Shown in pieces: positions 1-10,248 of a stretch of DNA of 64,000 nt. The position numbers and the translations under genes were made by a program. This stretch comes from Skeletonema tropicum. Lineage: Eukaryota > Bacillariophyta > Thalassiosirophyceae > Thalassiosirales > Thalassiosiraceae. The notes under the pieces are model-generated. The model was not told the DNA's origin. It ran no database searches and saw only the letters and a list, made by a program, of their open reading frames with translations. Where the stretch lies: assembly GCA_037178625.1 (NCBI GenBank), contig CM074145.1, positions 496,001 through 560,000 of the forward strand, written 5' to 3'. Position 1 is the first letter of the stretch, and every line of letters starts with the position of its first letter.

Positions 1-2189
1 CACTATTTGAGGTATTTCCGACAGCAGCAGTAGATGTGTCAAACTTCATACTTGACCATCTGGAACATTTCAGCGTTGAATTGCTGAGGGAACATTTTAA
101 CACAACAATGATAAAGCAACTAAATGAAGAGGTGAAAACCAACATCAACTTTACCGAAGACTCAGAAGAATTTCAACTGGTTGACAGATATCTCAAAAAT
201 CCACCATCATACTCAACGGTTGGGAGGTGGGTCGGATACCTTGGTTTCAAACGAGAGGTGTCAAAGAAATGCTACTACGTTGATGGCCATGAGTATGCCG
301 AACAGATAGAGCATCGGTCTCGGTTAACAGACGAATATCTATCAGTGCTTGAACCACGATCTCATCGATGGGTTCATTTGTCACAGACCGAATTTGACGA
401 TTTGAAAACAGCGCTCGAAGATGACAAAGATGGCGAGAAGGCGAAGGACATGTTAGATAAGGTTGCTTATAAGTTCAAGGGAGTTGATGAAAAAGTATAC
501 TTTGAGTTTCATGTGGACAAACACGTGCGTCTGCAGAAGATTGCAAACGATAAGTATGGAGCATTTGGAGGAAGAGTAAGCATAAGAAAGAAAGCTGAAG
601 ACAAACCTGTCATCATCTTTGGCCAGGATGAGGCTATTTTTAATGCTTTTCTGTCGCGGACTCACCAGTGGGTTGATCCGAATGGAAGGAGGGCAATTAT
701 GCCGAAGACTGTTGGTGCTGGTATCATGATATCTGCGTTTCAATCGAGAGAATTGGGTTGGGGCATTCCTATCACCGAAGATCAGCTGAAGGAGATTAAT
801 GCTGCTAGAGCCAATCAAGAATACTTCGACAAGGCAGCGGCAATTGCCGTAAATGGTAACACAAAAAAGCAACCACTTGAATCGTCACCTGGGATTCTTA
901 AGTTTGCATACGGGAAGAACGGGTACTGGACAGGGAACCACACGATCCTGCAAACGGAAGATATAATAGATTGCGTAAAAGTAATACTCGGAGATGAGTA
1001 TGAATATGTCTTTCTTTTTGATTCGAGCAGTGGTCATGCAAAGAAGCGTGTTGACGGTCTTGATGCAAAGGAAATGAACAAGAATTGGCACTCGACACCA
1101 TCGCAAGCTAGGAACACCAAAATTGAACGGCAGGAGGAATTTGTCGGGCCATACTACGATGCATCCAATCCAGCAATGGTGACTATCGGTCAAGAACAAA
1201 CGATGAACTTCACCAGTGAAGATGTCGGCCCATTTTGGCTGACAGCAGAGGAACGTGAAAGACAACGGCACGACCGAGAGGTTGAAATACCAGAAGACAA
1301 GAGGAAAGAGCGACATAAGGTGAAGAAAGAGCTGATATCGGAGCTGATGGACACCGAGTGGGGGAAAAAGGAAGGAGAAATAAGGTTATGGAAGATGACA
1401 CATGCTGAGCTAGCAAAAATGGCGCAAGCGTCTAGTATCGATATCAAAATAACACCTACCACCAAAATGATATATGGATGGGAGGGCAAGGGTAAGGGAC
1501 TTCTGCAGATTGCGTATGAACGTGGCTGGATCGATATAGCAACCTTCAGAAAGGGCAGCTACCAAGTGATGAAGTATGATGATGAGGGTAACTTGGTTCC
1601 TGAGCTTTCCCTCCGGCATTTGCTTGCAAACTGCACGGATTTTTTGTCTGAACAAAGCCAACTCGAATATGTTTGTGAATCTTTGGGAGTAAGAGCCTTG
1701 ATTACAACAAAGTACCATGCTGAATACGCTGGTGAGGGTGTCGAATACTCTTGGGGATTCTCCAAAGCTCTCTACCGAAGACATCCATTAGCTCAAAAGA
1801 AAACGACTGCTGATTTCCTTGCATTGGTCGACAAGTGTATTTCAAGAGAGGTTCTCACTGTGGATCTCATTCGTAAGTTCAGTGCCAGGGCAAGAGGTTA
1901 CATGGAGACATATAAGATGTTGGAGATTGAGGCAAAGAATACCAAGGAGACAGAAGGTAATTCAAGTGAGGATGCACCCATTCCGCACAAGAGAATTGAA
2001 ACGCTGAAGAAGGTTTTGAAATGTCATCGTGCTGCTATTGACTTTGACAAATCTTTCATTATGAAAACTGTCTACGCAAAAGACTTTGATTTCAAGAATG
2101 ATTTGCTCAAGAAGGAAGAGAAGCTCAACTTTAGTCTCAGAGTAAAACGAGAGAATACGAAGGTGGAAGCGACGGCAAAGAAGAAATAA
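1..2189 (+). CDS. DDE transposase-like protein (IS630/Tc1/mariner-type fold), 5' partial
   Basis: The frame is open through the left window edge, and the first possible in-window start (position 36) is a GTG inside that frame, so the N-terminus lies outside. Three acidic positions fit a DDE nuclease: QDEAIF (about nt 624-640), FLFDSSSGH (about 1012-1040) and GEGVEYSWG (about 1732-1758). The flanking text (a PDAL/MN-like stretch after the second Asp; a HAEY....YSWG..K..YRR block around the third acid) resembles the DDE proteins common in fungal and oomycete transposons. A basic tail ends in KKK before TAA. No internal stop or frameshift is seen, so it may be active or recently active. No inverted repeats were found downstream; the left end is outside the window. 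Family assignment is inference from motifs. Confidence 0.7.
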   Translation, partial: LFEVFPTAAVDVSNFILDHLEHFSVELLREHFNTTMIKQLNEEVKTNINFTEDSEEFQLVDRYLKNPPSYSTVGRWVGYLGFKREVSKKCYYVDGHEYAEQIEHRSRLTDEYLSVLEPRSHRWVHLSQTEFDDLKTALEDDKDGEKAKDMLDKVAYKFKGVDEKVYFEFHVDKHVRLQKIANDKYGAFGGRVSIRKKAEDKPVIIFGQDEAIFNAFLSRTHQWVDPNGRRAIMPKTVGAGIMISAFQSRELGWGIPITEDQLKEINAARANQEYFDKAAAIAVNGNTKKQPLESSPGILKFAYGKNGYWTGNHTILQTEDIIDCVKVILGDEYEYVFLFDSSSGHAKKRVDGLDAKEMNKNWHSTPSQARNTKIERQEEFVGPYYDASNPAMVTIGQEQTMNFTSEDVGPFWLTAEERERQRHDREVEIPEDKRKERHKVKKELISELMDTEWGKKEGEIRLWKMTHAELAKMAQASSIDIKITPTTKMIYGWEGKGKGLLQIAYERGWIDIATFRKGSYQVMKYDDEGNLVPELSLRHLLANCTDFLSEQSQLEYVCESLGVRALITTKYHAEYAGEGVEYSWGFSKALYRRHPLAQKKTTADFLALVDKCISREVLTVDLIRKFSARARGYMETYKMLEIEAKNTKETEGNSSEDAPIPHKRIETLKKVLKCHRAAIDFDKSFIMKTVYAKDFDFKNDLLKKEEKLNFSLRVKRENTKVEATAKKK

Positions 2190-3205
2190 ACATAGGACAA
2201 TGTTCATTTATGTCTCTTGGTGGAATATGGCATACGAGGCATTATTTACCATGGTCCGGTTGTTGTTCGCAATTGATAAAGACGGAACTTTTACGGGTAG
2301 AGTAGCTCCCCAGTTAAGGGGCTTTCAGTACGTTTGTACGTAGGAATAAAAATTCTGCGATTATCCGCCAAGATTTGCTAACAGCTGTAGAGATCCAGCG
2401 ATTTCATTCACGGTCGAACTGTATCATCTGGTAGAGAAGCAAGGTATGAATGCAAAGCGGGACCCGCTCAAACGCCTCGCTCCTCGGCTTGCAGGTTGCT
2501 GGCGCTGGCCGGCGCTCGCAAGCTGCCTGCATGCTGCCAGCTTGCTGCTTGCCAGGGATAAAAGAATCTGCTTGCTATCTAGTTATGTAGCTGGAAGATG
2601 CTGACTTTGACTTGATTGCTGTGAGGTGTCAAGGCCACTCGCTCCGTATCGTATTCATTTAGCTTGCTATCCTTGCACTATCACTATTATCCTTGACAGA
2701 CTGCAACAATAGTGCTACAAACAACGCCACTGCGGAGTTATTTCATGCGGAGGAGGAGGAGGAGGAGGAGACAGCGGTGAAATTGAGCAGGGAATCATCA
2801 CCTCTGAAAATAGCACCTCTGAAAATACCGACGGCCTGCCATAACGCGGCCTGCGGCATCAGGGGGCATCTTCCCTGAACGAATGCTCTGATGATGGACA
2901 AAGATGTCATATGGTTGTGCAGGATAATGAGTACATTCAATATGGTATGGGTATGGTATTACTCTTCTACTTCTAGAGTTAAGCTATCCATTACCATTTT
3001 CATTATCCATGATAAAAAAGATGTGAAGATTACAAATAACGTGCGACAATTTTTGAGGGTTAGCAGACTGACAATAAGGATTATCGTATCATGACTATAT
3101 TAACGATACTGACTCGGGACGTCGCTTTGGCTTTGGCAATATAATCAATTGACACAACACTCCAATAAAAAACGCTAAGAAGTTCAAAATCACAAATCAA
3201 ACATA
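2190..3205. other. Intergenic, no gene supported
   Basis: About 1 kb between the transposase-like gene and the convergent secreted-protein gene. It holds a GC-rich stretch (about 2450-2560) with repeated gctgc/cttgc words and a short GAG-rich run (about 2750-2770). The only structured item is one copy of a ~71-bp repeat (2944-3014), listed separately. The short ORFs here lack recognisable motifs. Confidence 0.6.
2944..3014 (+). repeat. Direct repeat, copy 1
   Basis: This ~71-bp block is repeated in the same orientation at 4652-4729. Shared words include ggtatgggta, ttactcttctacttctagag, atccattaccatt and ttatccatgataa. The copies differ by a few substitutions and small insertions. Together they bracket the chitin-binding-like gene. 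Confidence 0.85.
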
Positions 3206-4381
3206 TCACCACACGTCTGTGATCGATCCAAGTGAAAAACATTCTTTTCCCACTTCGAGGCGCGAATCGCAAAGCATCACTTTTGCATTGAACAAATCAA
3301 GGCGTGCAGTGTAAAAGTCACGTCCATTTTTGTCTTTCAGGTAAATGGAGTTAATATCTCGGTGGGATTCCTCCCAATGGAAATATCCGTTTCCATCAAA
3401 CTCGGTCCACTGATTCTTCCCATCTGATTGCCAGTATTCACCATCATATCCTTCATTCAGACCCGTGATATCACGCGCATCAACACCGAACCGATTACGT
3501 TTGTACCAGACACTGATGGTGCCAGTAACTTTGCATTTACCATTCACTGCAGCACAATAGAGCACAGTTTTGTCATTGAAGTCAAATCGTGTCATCGCGC
3601 CCTCACGCCCGTTCTTGTCCTCGAGATAAATTACATTGGCATGACGGCGCGTTTCTTTCCATTTAAGCACATGGCCACCGACAAGCTCTTGGGTCCATTC
3701 AGTGTTGTAAGACATCCAGTGAACGCCATTGTCAACGCGCAATTCAACCACGTCATCGGCTTCAAAGGCTTCAGTCTGTTTCCTCACATTCTGATCGATA
3801 TCGATATCAGTGTCGACGTCGACTTCGACATCCACATCCATGGCTGCCAGTTGAAGCTCAAGCTCAAACGCAAGCGCATCATCAATGTAGCTCTCTTTGG
3901 CCGTGATTGCAGGCTCGTCTTCGTCATCAATATTGCCATCGATAGTATTGGTATTGTTCCACATCCAATCATCATCCTCATTGTCATTGGGCTCATCAAT
4001 CAAGTCCAACACGTGAACGTCAACTTGCACTTCGGTCTCAAGGTCTAGGTCTCGGTCCAGGCCTTCTTCCGTCGCATTGTTGCTGTTGCCACGCAACATA
4101 CCTGTAATAATCATGCCACTGCAGTGCTCATGGGAAGATCCGCACCAGCCCCACTTCGAGCAGCATTTTCCATCCGAGCAGATGCCATTTCCACGATTGC
4201 CATTGCCACATGTGCCGGAGCTGGAGGGGACTCCTGCGGTGATTGCAGCATCAATCGCGTCAGGAGATACCGCAGCCGCAGCATCGCAATGTTCCATAGA
4301 GGTGGAAGCAAAAAGTGCAAGGAGGGTTAAAGCGGCGCCGGCGCTCTTCTTGATCTGGATCTTGATGTTGATTGGAGACAT
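3206..4381 (-). CDS. Secreted protein with hevein-type chitin-binding domain and two tandem C-terminal repeats
   Basis: The start is the ATG at 4381, which begins a signal peptide (MSPINIKIQIKKSAGAALTL, then a hydrophobic core). An upstream in-frame start at 4453 would bury that signal. After cleavage near AAAA comes a hevein-like chitin-binding type 1 module, with cysteines in CGNGNRG...C....CCSKWGWCG....C (about residues 60-90). A strongly acidic linker (Asp/Glu/Asn/Val repeats) follows. The C-terminal ~150 residues hold two copies of one module: W-T-Q/E-x..HWK/EE(T/S)xRxxNxIYLxDKNGR....RxDxxxxxVxxC. The protein is about 391 residues and likely acts outside the cell or in the wall, where it could bind chitin; diatoms of several groups make chitin. 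The repeat module is not one I recognise. The gene runs tail-to-tail with the transposase-like gene. Confidence 0.75.
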   Translation of the reverse strand: MSPINIKIQIKKSAGAALTLLALFASTSMEHCDAAAAVSPDAIDAAITAGVPSSSGTCGNGNRGNGICSDGKCCSKWGWCGSSHEHCSGMIITGMLRGNSNNATEEGLDRDLDLETEVQVDVHVLDLIDEPNDNEDDDWMWNNTNTIDGNIDDEDEPAITAKESYIDDALAFELELQLAAMDVDVEVDVDTDIDIDQNVRKQTEAFEADDVVELRVDNGVHWMSYNTEWTQELVGGHVLKWKETRRHANVIYLEDKNGREGAMTRFDFNDKTVLYCAAVNGKCKVTGTISVWYKRNRFGVDARDITGLNEGYDGEYWQSDGKNQWTEFDGNGYFHWEESHRDINSIYLKDKNGRDFYTARLDLFNAKVMLCDSRLEVGKECFSLGSITDVW

Positions 4382-4651
4382 GGTGTAATGTTCAAGTACA
4401 AGTGCAAGTGATAGTGCTGTGTTTAGAGTTAGAATGCTAGCAAGTGCTGTCAATGATTTTTGTTGTTTTGCTAGTTTGTTTCTGAAATAATGAGATGACT
4501 AATGAGTGAGCTTCCAGTGGAACAGCAAAGCATCAGTCTTGATCTTGATCGTTATTGTACTCTTGCTCTTGCTGCACGACTGATAAATTATTCTGCCAGT
4601 CGTCTGTCGTGCGTGGGGAAAAGCTTTCCTTAGGAGAGCGAGACCCAAATT

Positions 4652-4729
4652 GGTATGGGTAGATATTATTACTCTTCTACTTCTAGAGAGAGTTTAGCCA
4701 TCCATTACCATTACCGTTATCCATGATAA
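4652..4729 (+). repeat. Direct repeat, copy 2
   Basis: Second copy of the block at 2944-3014, in the same orientation and about 270 bp upstream of the chitin-binding-like start codon. It may mark an old duplication or insertion boundary around that gene. Confidence 0.85.
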
Positions 4730-4883
4730 TGCTCACTGTGTCCAACACATAGAAGGCGATGCATTGACTACGGCTGTGCAGAGATGCGATTGTACGACAC
4801 ATACATACACAACAAGAATTCAAGCTACCACAATTATTGCGTTTTATCATTTATTCGTCCGAGCATTATTTGAGAAACTTCAT

Positions 4884-5774
4884 TCACCAATCATCCAACA
4901 CGACAGTTGCCTTTCCCTCCCTCGCCTTCCAAAGTCCCGCACCCCTCTCCCTCACAGCCGCAGCCATAACCTCCATTACCATCTCACATCCCGCACGAGC
5001 ACATTCCAAAACTTCTCCAAACGCCTCTGCCCCACCCGATAATCGACTTTCACATTGAGATAATACCACCGTCCCCCTTTGAGGCATGGTTGCTACAGGA
5101 AGGTAGATTGTATCACTTGTCCCTCCACCACCACTATTGTTATTCCCACCACCACCACCAGAAGACCCGGTAGCAGCTTGAATCTCCCTCCGATTCAAAT
5201 CAACAACAATCTCATCACTCCCCCCTGCATTCCACCGTCCAGCCGAACAAGCACACACCATATCTTTCAAAGGGATACCCGCATCGATCAATGCAAGTGT
5301 ACATGCATTAATTGCCGCCTCAAGACGTCCCCCATCATCCGCCAATACCATTACAGTCACTGATATTTTCGACTTGGGATATAAATGCAGTAATATCGAT
5401 GCCGACATGGCCTTTTGGAGTAGATGAGACTGTTCAATCAATCGTCGATCACTTGTTGGATTCGTCGATCGTCGATCTCCCGGTGGAGCAAATGGAGCCG
5501 TTCTCATTGTCACTTCTAACGTTGCTCTATCTGGTAATTCCTCCGTACGTCTTCCTACGTCACATGGACCACGGACCGTGCATAGAACTTGGGTTAGGCC
5601 CATGGTGACCATGGCGCTGCCCGAGCAGGCACTTGATGGGAGCGCAGAGCCGCAATCGGTTGTGGAGGGGAGGGCGCCGAGATGGCAGGTCATGTGGCGG
5701 ATTTCGTTGGGGCGGCGTCCGTCGGAGCGGAGGTGGATTAGGGAGAGGATGTCGGTTCGTCGCAGTGATGTCAT
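4884..5774 (-). CDS. RRP41: Exosome complex RNase PH-like subunit RRP41 (EXOSC4)
   Basis: A 296-residue intronless ORF with the RNase PH fold of the exosome ring. The start MTSLRRTDILSLIHLRSDGR matches the family opening, where the Arg-rich pattern R.DGR.P.EIR follows. Next come the GSA...MG.T.VLC.V.GP block (about residues 46-70), the TMRTAPFAP segment, and the central S..I.V.V.VL..DGG....AI.A..LAL.DAGIP..D.V.AC.AG region. The C-terminal half has an in-frame Gly/Asn-rich insertion (SSGGGGGNNNSGGGGT) between the D-L-N-R.E and LPVA.MPQ..TVVL strands, typical of low-complexity loops in diatom proteins. In eukaryotes this subunit helps form the catalytically inert RNA-threading channel of the nuclear and cytoplasmic exosome. 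RRP41 rather than RRP46/MTR3 is chosen from the opening and the DGG..A..NA..LAL motif. Confidence 0.85.
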   Translation of the reverse strand: MTSLRRTDILSLIHLRSDGRRPNEIRHMTCHLGALPSTTDCGSALPSSACSGSAMVTMGLTQVLCTVRGPCDVGRRTEELPDRATLEVTMRTAPFAPPGDRRSTNPTSDRRLIEQSHLLQKAMSASILLHLYPKSKISVTVMVLADDGGRLEAAINACTLALIDAGIPLKDMVCACSAGRWNAGGSDEIVVDLNRREIQAATGSSGGGGGNNNSGGGGTSDTIYLPVATMPQRGTVVLSQCESRLSGGAEAFGEVLECARAGCEMVMEVMAAAVRERGAGLWKAREGKATVVLDDW

Positions 5775-6717
5775 GGTGGATTGTCAGCTGATGATATTAC
5801 GTCTGGTAGGGAGAGTTTCTCACTCTCGTCATGGTTAGTTGTGATGATGTGATTGGATGTCGGATGTCGGCGTTGGCTGGCGCGAAAAAAAATAAAGGGG
5901 CTGGAGATGAAAGATGGACATCTCTTTTTTGAGACGTCATCTTTTGTCCTTCTCCTTGTAACCCTAGCCCAGGCAGCGCAGCGAGCATTAGCACCCAGTA
6001 CACCTGTAGCTTGCTTACATACTGACTCATGGAGGAGACGATGCCAATGGGCCAGCATGTCGTGATCCTAGTTGGACTCATGTGTATGGCTATTTCCTCA
6101 CTTCGTCGGAGAGAGGAGATACTTATGAGCCTGGGGGGGGAGGAGAGCCAGCAGCAATGCAAGTTGGAGCAAAGTCAAAGTCAAAGTAAGTCTACTGCTA
6201 CTGCCACAGAATGCGAATGATGAAATTGGGTCTTCAGTGATGTGTTTCGTGGCTGTGTGGGCTTGAAATACGCGTATTCACTTTCAATACATGCCATCGT
6301 AGGTCGGCTAATCCTGTAAACTGTGGTCCTCTACTAACTGCGTAATGGCATGAGGATTGAAAAGGCTCAGGTGCATGGCAAACATGAGCACCTGTATCAC
6401 GCTTGAATATCGGAAAAAGCCTTTCGTGAAACAACACCTTATAGTCGAGGGCGAGCGTTAAACCCAATCTATCATTTTGAACTAAATCATAGATCAAAAG
6501 CTACAGAACTGACTCGCTCAAAAAAAGTACTATCTTACTCTATTTGTGTTCATCTTAGCTACGCTCCAGCTATGTGAATGTTCGCACATTTGAGTTGCAT
6601 TTGCATCTACAACTCTTCAAAATTTGCTGCTGTTGTTCAAAATCTTAATCTTTAAAACATAAATAGTACTCTTCAAAATCGTTTATACTTCTACAAAATT
6701 GCTGGTCTTCATGATCT
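5775..6717. other. Intergenic between RRP41 promoter and kinase 3' end
   Basis: Carries the RRP41 upstream region and the kinase downstream region. Small overlapping ORFs on both strands show no motif. At 6615-6725 the motif cttcaaaat or a close variant recurs about five times, close to the kinase stop and probably within its 3' UTR. Nothing else is supported. Confidence 0.55.
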
Positions 6718-8540
6718 TCAAAATTGCCTGTAGCACTCTTCGTGCTCACTTCCACATTTAAACATCATGCAACGCATAGACATGTTCAATAATTCGGTGC
6801 GAGCAGTCTCGTGGTTCAACCGTTTTCTCATGGAGCTAAACCCGTGATGAGATGTGTTCAAATTCCATTTCATGCCTACCTTCGATTGGCGGGTGGGTGC
6901 CATCATTTGGATTGACACAAATTGGCGAAGGTTGGAAATATGATAGGCAAAAGACTCGTACCAAATGAAGTCTTTCAACGACCTTATCATTCTCAACACG
7001 TCCACGATATCATCCCCTAAAATAACTGCATCCTTCATGATCTCAAGTACGTCAAGCAAAGTGGCAATCGTAACAACTTGCAACTTTCCCTTGTTTGTCT
7101 TGATATCAGTCAAAGGTTCTTCAATGGCCTCTCCACCAACGGCATTGCCATTCCTTGTGCATTCCTTCTTGTTCTTGCTTTCTTCCTCTAGCATAGTGAG
7201 CAGATGCCTTGCATTCTCCTTCGACAGCATGGTAGCCAAAATTGTTGTAACGCTGCGTTCAAACTTTTGATAGCCTAGATAAACGCTGTGCCTGCTGACA
7301 GATCCCTCGAGCAAAACAGACTTGGTGCATGCAGGAGTAGCTGGTGGTTCTTGCACATCGCTCGTTCCTCCCGACACCGACACTGCCTCCTCCGTGGCAT
7401 TATCTTGGGGATCGTGTTGGATATGGAACTGTGCGAATTCCCCACTCATCAACTGGCCTGCAGTTGACCTGATCTTGTGCTTGTACGCCAAAGCTCCCTC
7501 CAACATGTCATAAAATGAATCAGGCATGTTGTTGGGCATGTTGGGCAGTTGCCGCAAACGATCTTTCTTGGAACTCTGTAGTACATTGAATGTTTCTTGA
7601 AGTCTTTCAGCAGGATAACCCGCAACCAACACGTACAGAGTCGCCCCTGCTGACCACACATCAGTTTTCGGTGTGTAGTTTCGTTGAAACATTTCAGGAC
7701 TTATATAAAAAGCACTTCCAGCGAACGTGTGGTGTCTGCTCAGGTCTTCGTCATCACTCGGCTGCACAGAAACACCGTCACATGTTCCACTACCAAAGTC
7801 AATGAGACGTAGTTCGCTGTCCTTCTTCGAGGTGGCAAACATTACATTCTCCGGCTTGATATCTCTGTGGATGACGTTATGTTTGACACAGTGATTGACT
7901 GCACTCCATAGCTGGTAGCTAATCCGGCTAACATCCTCTGTACGTAAACCCCCCGCGTCCTTGAATGCTTTGGAGACGTACGGAATCATTTCTCCGCCTT
8001 CGCAATACTCGGTGATCATGTAGATCATGGATGGACTTTCGTAGACAGACACAAGTTTGAGATTGTAGCACTGAAACGATAAATGATGTACGGTAAATAA
8101 ATGGACATGAACAAGAATGTGTGAGTTTATATAAATATGGAGCGCATGGGCATGGCATGGGAAAACAAAAAATTAATCAGTAGCTGCGGCAATCCACGAC
8201 CACAGCTACGGGGCAAGGGCCGATCAATGACTTCTCCTTCTCTCACCTCTCCATTTAATCGGCGCAAAATTTCCACCTCTCCTTGCAACATCTCCTTCTT
8301 GAGCGGAGGGAAAAGTGTATTATCTTTGAAAGTGAACCCCTTTCTCAAATACTTGACCGCCAGATACTTGGCCTTCGTCATGTCGTTTGCCGTCGCCTTT
8401 ACATCGTGGACCAACTTGACTTCACCAAATTCACCCTCCCCGAGCTTTTTGGTTTCGAGGAATCTCTCTTGGTATTCCTTCTCTCCACCGGCGACAAGCT
8501 CGATGTCGATGTAGGAAGGCTTGGAGTTCATGCAACCCAT
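6718..8540 (-). CDS. Ser/Thr protein kinase, CAMK/CDPK-like catalytic domain, N-myristoylation-type start; two exons (8540-8247, 8070-6718)
   Basis: Exon 1 (8540-8247) encodes MGCMNSKPS, a consensus N-terminus for myristoylation at Gly2 with Cys3 available for palmitoylation. The Gly-loop LGEGEFGEV (residues 33-41) and the ATP-binding Lys in AVKYL (K63) follow. A 176-nt intron (8246-8071, gtgaga...tttcag) separates exon 2, joining NGE to CYNLKL in phase 0. Exon 2 has HRDIKPENV (about 166-174), DFGSG (about 189-193), a SPEM variant of the APE motif, and DVWSAGATLYVLV. The catalytic core ends near residue 310. The last ~240 residues contain no EF-hands and match no domain I know, so this is not a classical CDPK. 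The product is 548 residues and likely membrane-attached signalling kinase. Substrate unknown. Confidence 0.85.
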
Positions 8541-8629
8541 CTCCGCAGGATGTAATTATTCAACAAGATTAGGATTGGTGCAGATGGGCGGATTCGCTGA
8601 GCTTGAAGGTGGGGTTCGGTAATAACTAA

Positions 8630-8755
8630 TACTACATTTTCCAGAACAAATGTTTTTGCCCGCGCGTGTGGCGTTTTCGTCATACCATCCGTCATTTACG
8701 ACCCCTTTCAGATCTAATAGTCATTTCTACGTAGGAATAGTACAAGCCCGTAGAA
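8630..8755 (+). repeat. 126-bp direct repeat, copy 1 (transposon-end-like)
   Basis: Begins tactacattttccagaac and includes cccgcgcgtgtggcgttttc and catttctacgtaggaatag. A same-length copy with only a few substitutions lies at 10123-10248 in the same orientation, upstream of the broken Tc1/mariner-type transposase. This copy has no transposase attached and may be an orphan end or a non-autonomous relative. Confidence 0.85.
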
Positions 8756-8801
8756 TTCTGAATTCGAGCATACACATTACACAAGATAGATGCCATGAAC
8801 C

Positions 8802-8823
8802 AAGGGTAAATAAATAGGGTATG
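8802..8823 (+). repeat. 22-bp exact repeat shared with 12836-12857
   Basis: The word aagggtaaataaatagggta plus tg occurs here and at 12836-12857, just past the start of the broken antisense ORF cluster. Both copies follow a catg word (8794 region and 12830 region). This suggests the two flanks of the transposon-rich block share ancestry. Confidence 0.8.
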
Positions 8824-8939
8824 ACTCAAATTTTGGCGGGAAATCTCCACCGCGACGACAACCATACATAAGCGGGGTTCCAGACGCTCACCCGCCCCGT
8901 ACGTAGAACTCTGGTACAAAATCCACGTAAAAAAAAATC

Positions 8940-9423
8940 GACGAAACGTGACGCGCCCCCTTCCCGCCAATTTTTTTATTAGTGAAATGCTCTAGCTTTG
9001 GGTCCGAGCGGCCAAAATCGAGATTGAAAGAGTTGATGTACCGGCTTTAAAGGTACTACCATCCTTTTGTCGACCGTAATGGGGGTTCTGTACATATGTT
9101 GGTTGGCCGATAATTCCAACTCTCTGCTGAGAAATGCATGTGAGAGTACACTAGCTTTTTGCTAGACAAATTTGGCCGGCCATCAGCCATCATGACTAGC
9201 ATGAAGCTAGAGGGTACCTTCAAATGCATAGCTCGACGAAAATATACGCTTTCATCACCTACCCAGCACAGTATATACTCACATAATAGTCACCTAAAGG
9301 ATAGTATCTCGGGAATAGCATGTAAACCACTTCCCTGAAACTTAATTTTGGCCGCTCGGACCCAAAGCTAGAGCATTTTACTAATAAAAAAATTGGCGGG
9401 AAGAGGGCGCGTCACGTTTCGTC
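8940..9423. mobile_element. MITE-like element, copy 1, with 79-bp terminal inverted repeats
   Basis: The left terminal repeat (8940-9018) and right terminal repeat (9345-9423) are 79 bp each and inverted. They share gacgaaacgtgacgcgcc, cccgccaatttttttattag and gctctagctttgggtccgag. The interior has no coding capacity. Its sequence (ccatccttttgtcgacc, aatgcatgtgagagt, cacctaaaggatagtatctc, ccacttccctgaaacttaat) recurs in order at 49232-49763, so the two loci are copies of one non-autonomous family. The mobilising transposase is not identified. It lies between the two copies of the 126-bp direct repeat. Confidence 0.9.
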
Positions 9424-10122
9424 AAGGTTTTGAATTCCTACATATTTGGTTGAATTCCTACGGTGAGCAGTTTCTACGTGACTTTTGTACCAGTGGAACC
9501 TCTCTTATACGTGACCTCTCCCGGTACAATACTTACTTCTTTGACTCTCAAGTCGTGAAAGGAATGTTCTCTTCTTGCTACTGTACGTTTGATTTCAAAT
9601 CCTACATAAAAGTTTGAAAACCACTATTTGTAAATAGCTTCCAGAAGGAATTTTTCGAAAATTCTTTTCGACATTACCTCTGTCGGAACTAGTAGAATGC
9701 ACTGTCGAAGCCCAAAATTAATGATTTTGCACTCCTCTACTTCAAAAGTGGTTTTCAAAGCCTATTTTACCATACTCGAGAAAGATCAGTTTATTTTGTC
9801 TGTGTGACAGTAACTGGCACTCAAATACTAATTCCTAATTATCTAAGGTAAAACTAAGTCTTTTGCCCTGACTCACCTCCGATTATGGCATCTAAAACAC
9901 ACAACCATGGTGAAAATGGGCTCCCTACGACTAGCCATAACTCAGTAACTACTAGGATGTTGACCCTATTTCAAAGCGTCAATGTTATTCATATTGTCCG
10001 TAGAAGCTCATTGATACCTCACTTGTCCACTAACTCCCGCTATTGAAGTCAAAGGTAGGATTTGAGAGCAAACGTACAGTATCCGCGAACACAAAAAATA
10101 CTCCTCCATGCATTACTCCTCC
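9424..10122. other. Non-coding stretch between MITE copy 1 and the Tc1-type element
   Basis: AT-rich with no ORF of interest. The words ggttttgaattcctac/ggttgaattcctac occur twice close together (about 9425-9462). Nothing else supported. Confidence 0.5.
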
Positions 10123-10248
10123 TACTACATTTTCCAGAACAAATGTTTTTGCCCGCGCGTGTGGCGTTTTCGTCACACTACCCGTCATTTACGACCCCTT
10201 TTAGATCTATTAGTCATTTCTACGTAGGAATAGTACAAGCCCGTAGAA
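10123..10248 (+). repeat. 126-bp direct repeat, copy 2
   Basis: Same-orientation copy of 8630-8755. It sits about 260 bp before the first recognisable transposase codons and may be the left end of that element. A matching inverted copy was not found to the right. Confidence 0.8.

Noticed and set aside
2693..2878. Short ORF with a Glu run
   Set aside because: The Glu run comes from a (gag)n microsatellite; nothing else supports coding.
3428..4048. 206-codon plus-strand ORF opposite the chitin-binding-like gene
   Set aside because: It mirrors the repetitive, acidic coding strand and has no independent motif.
8630..10248. Small LTR retrotransposon (TRIM) with 126-bp LTRs
   Set aside because: The direct repeats lack TG...CA ends, and no primer-binding site or polypurine tract is evident; an orphan transposon end explains them better.
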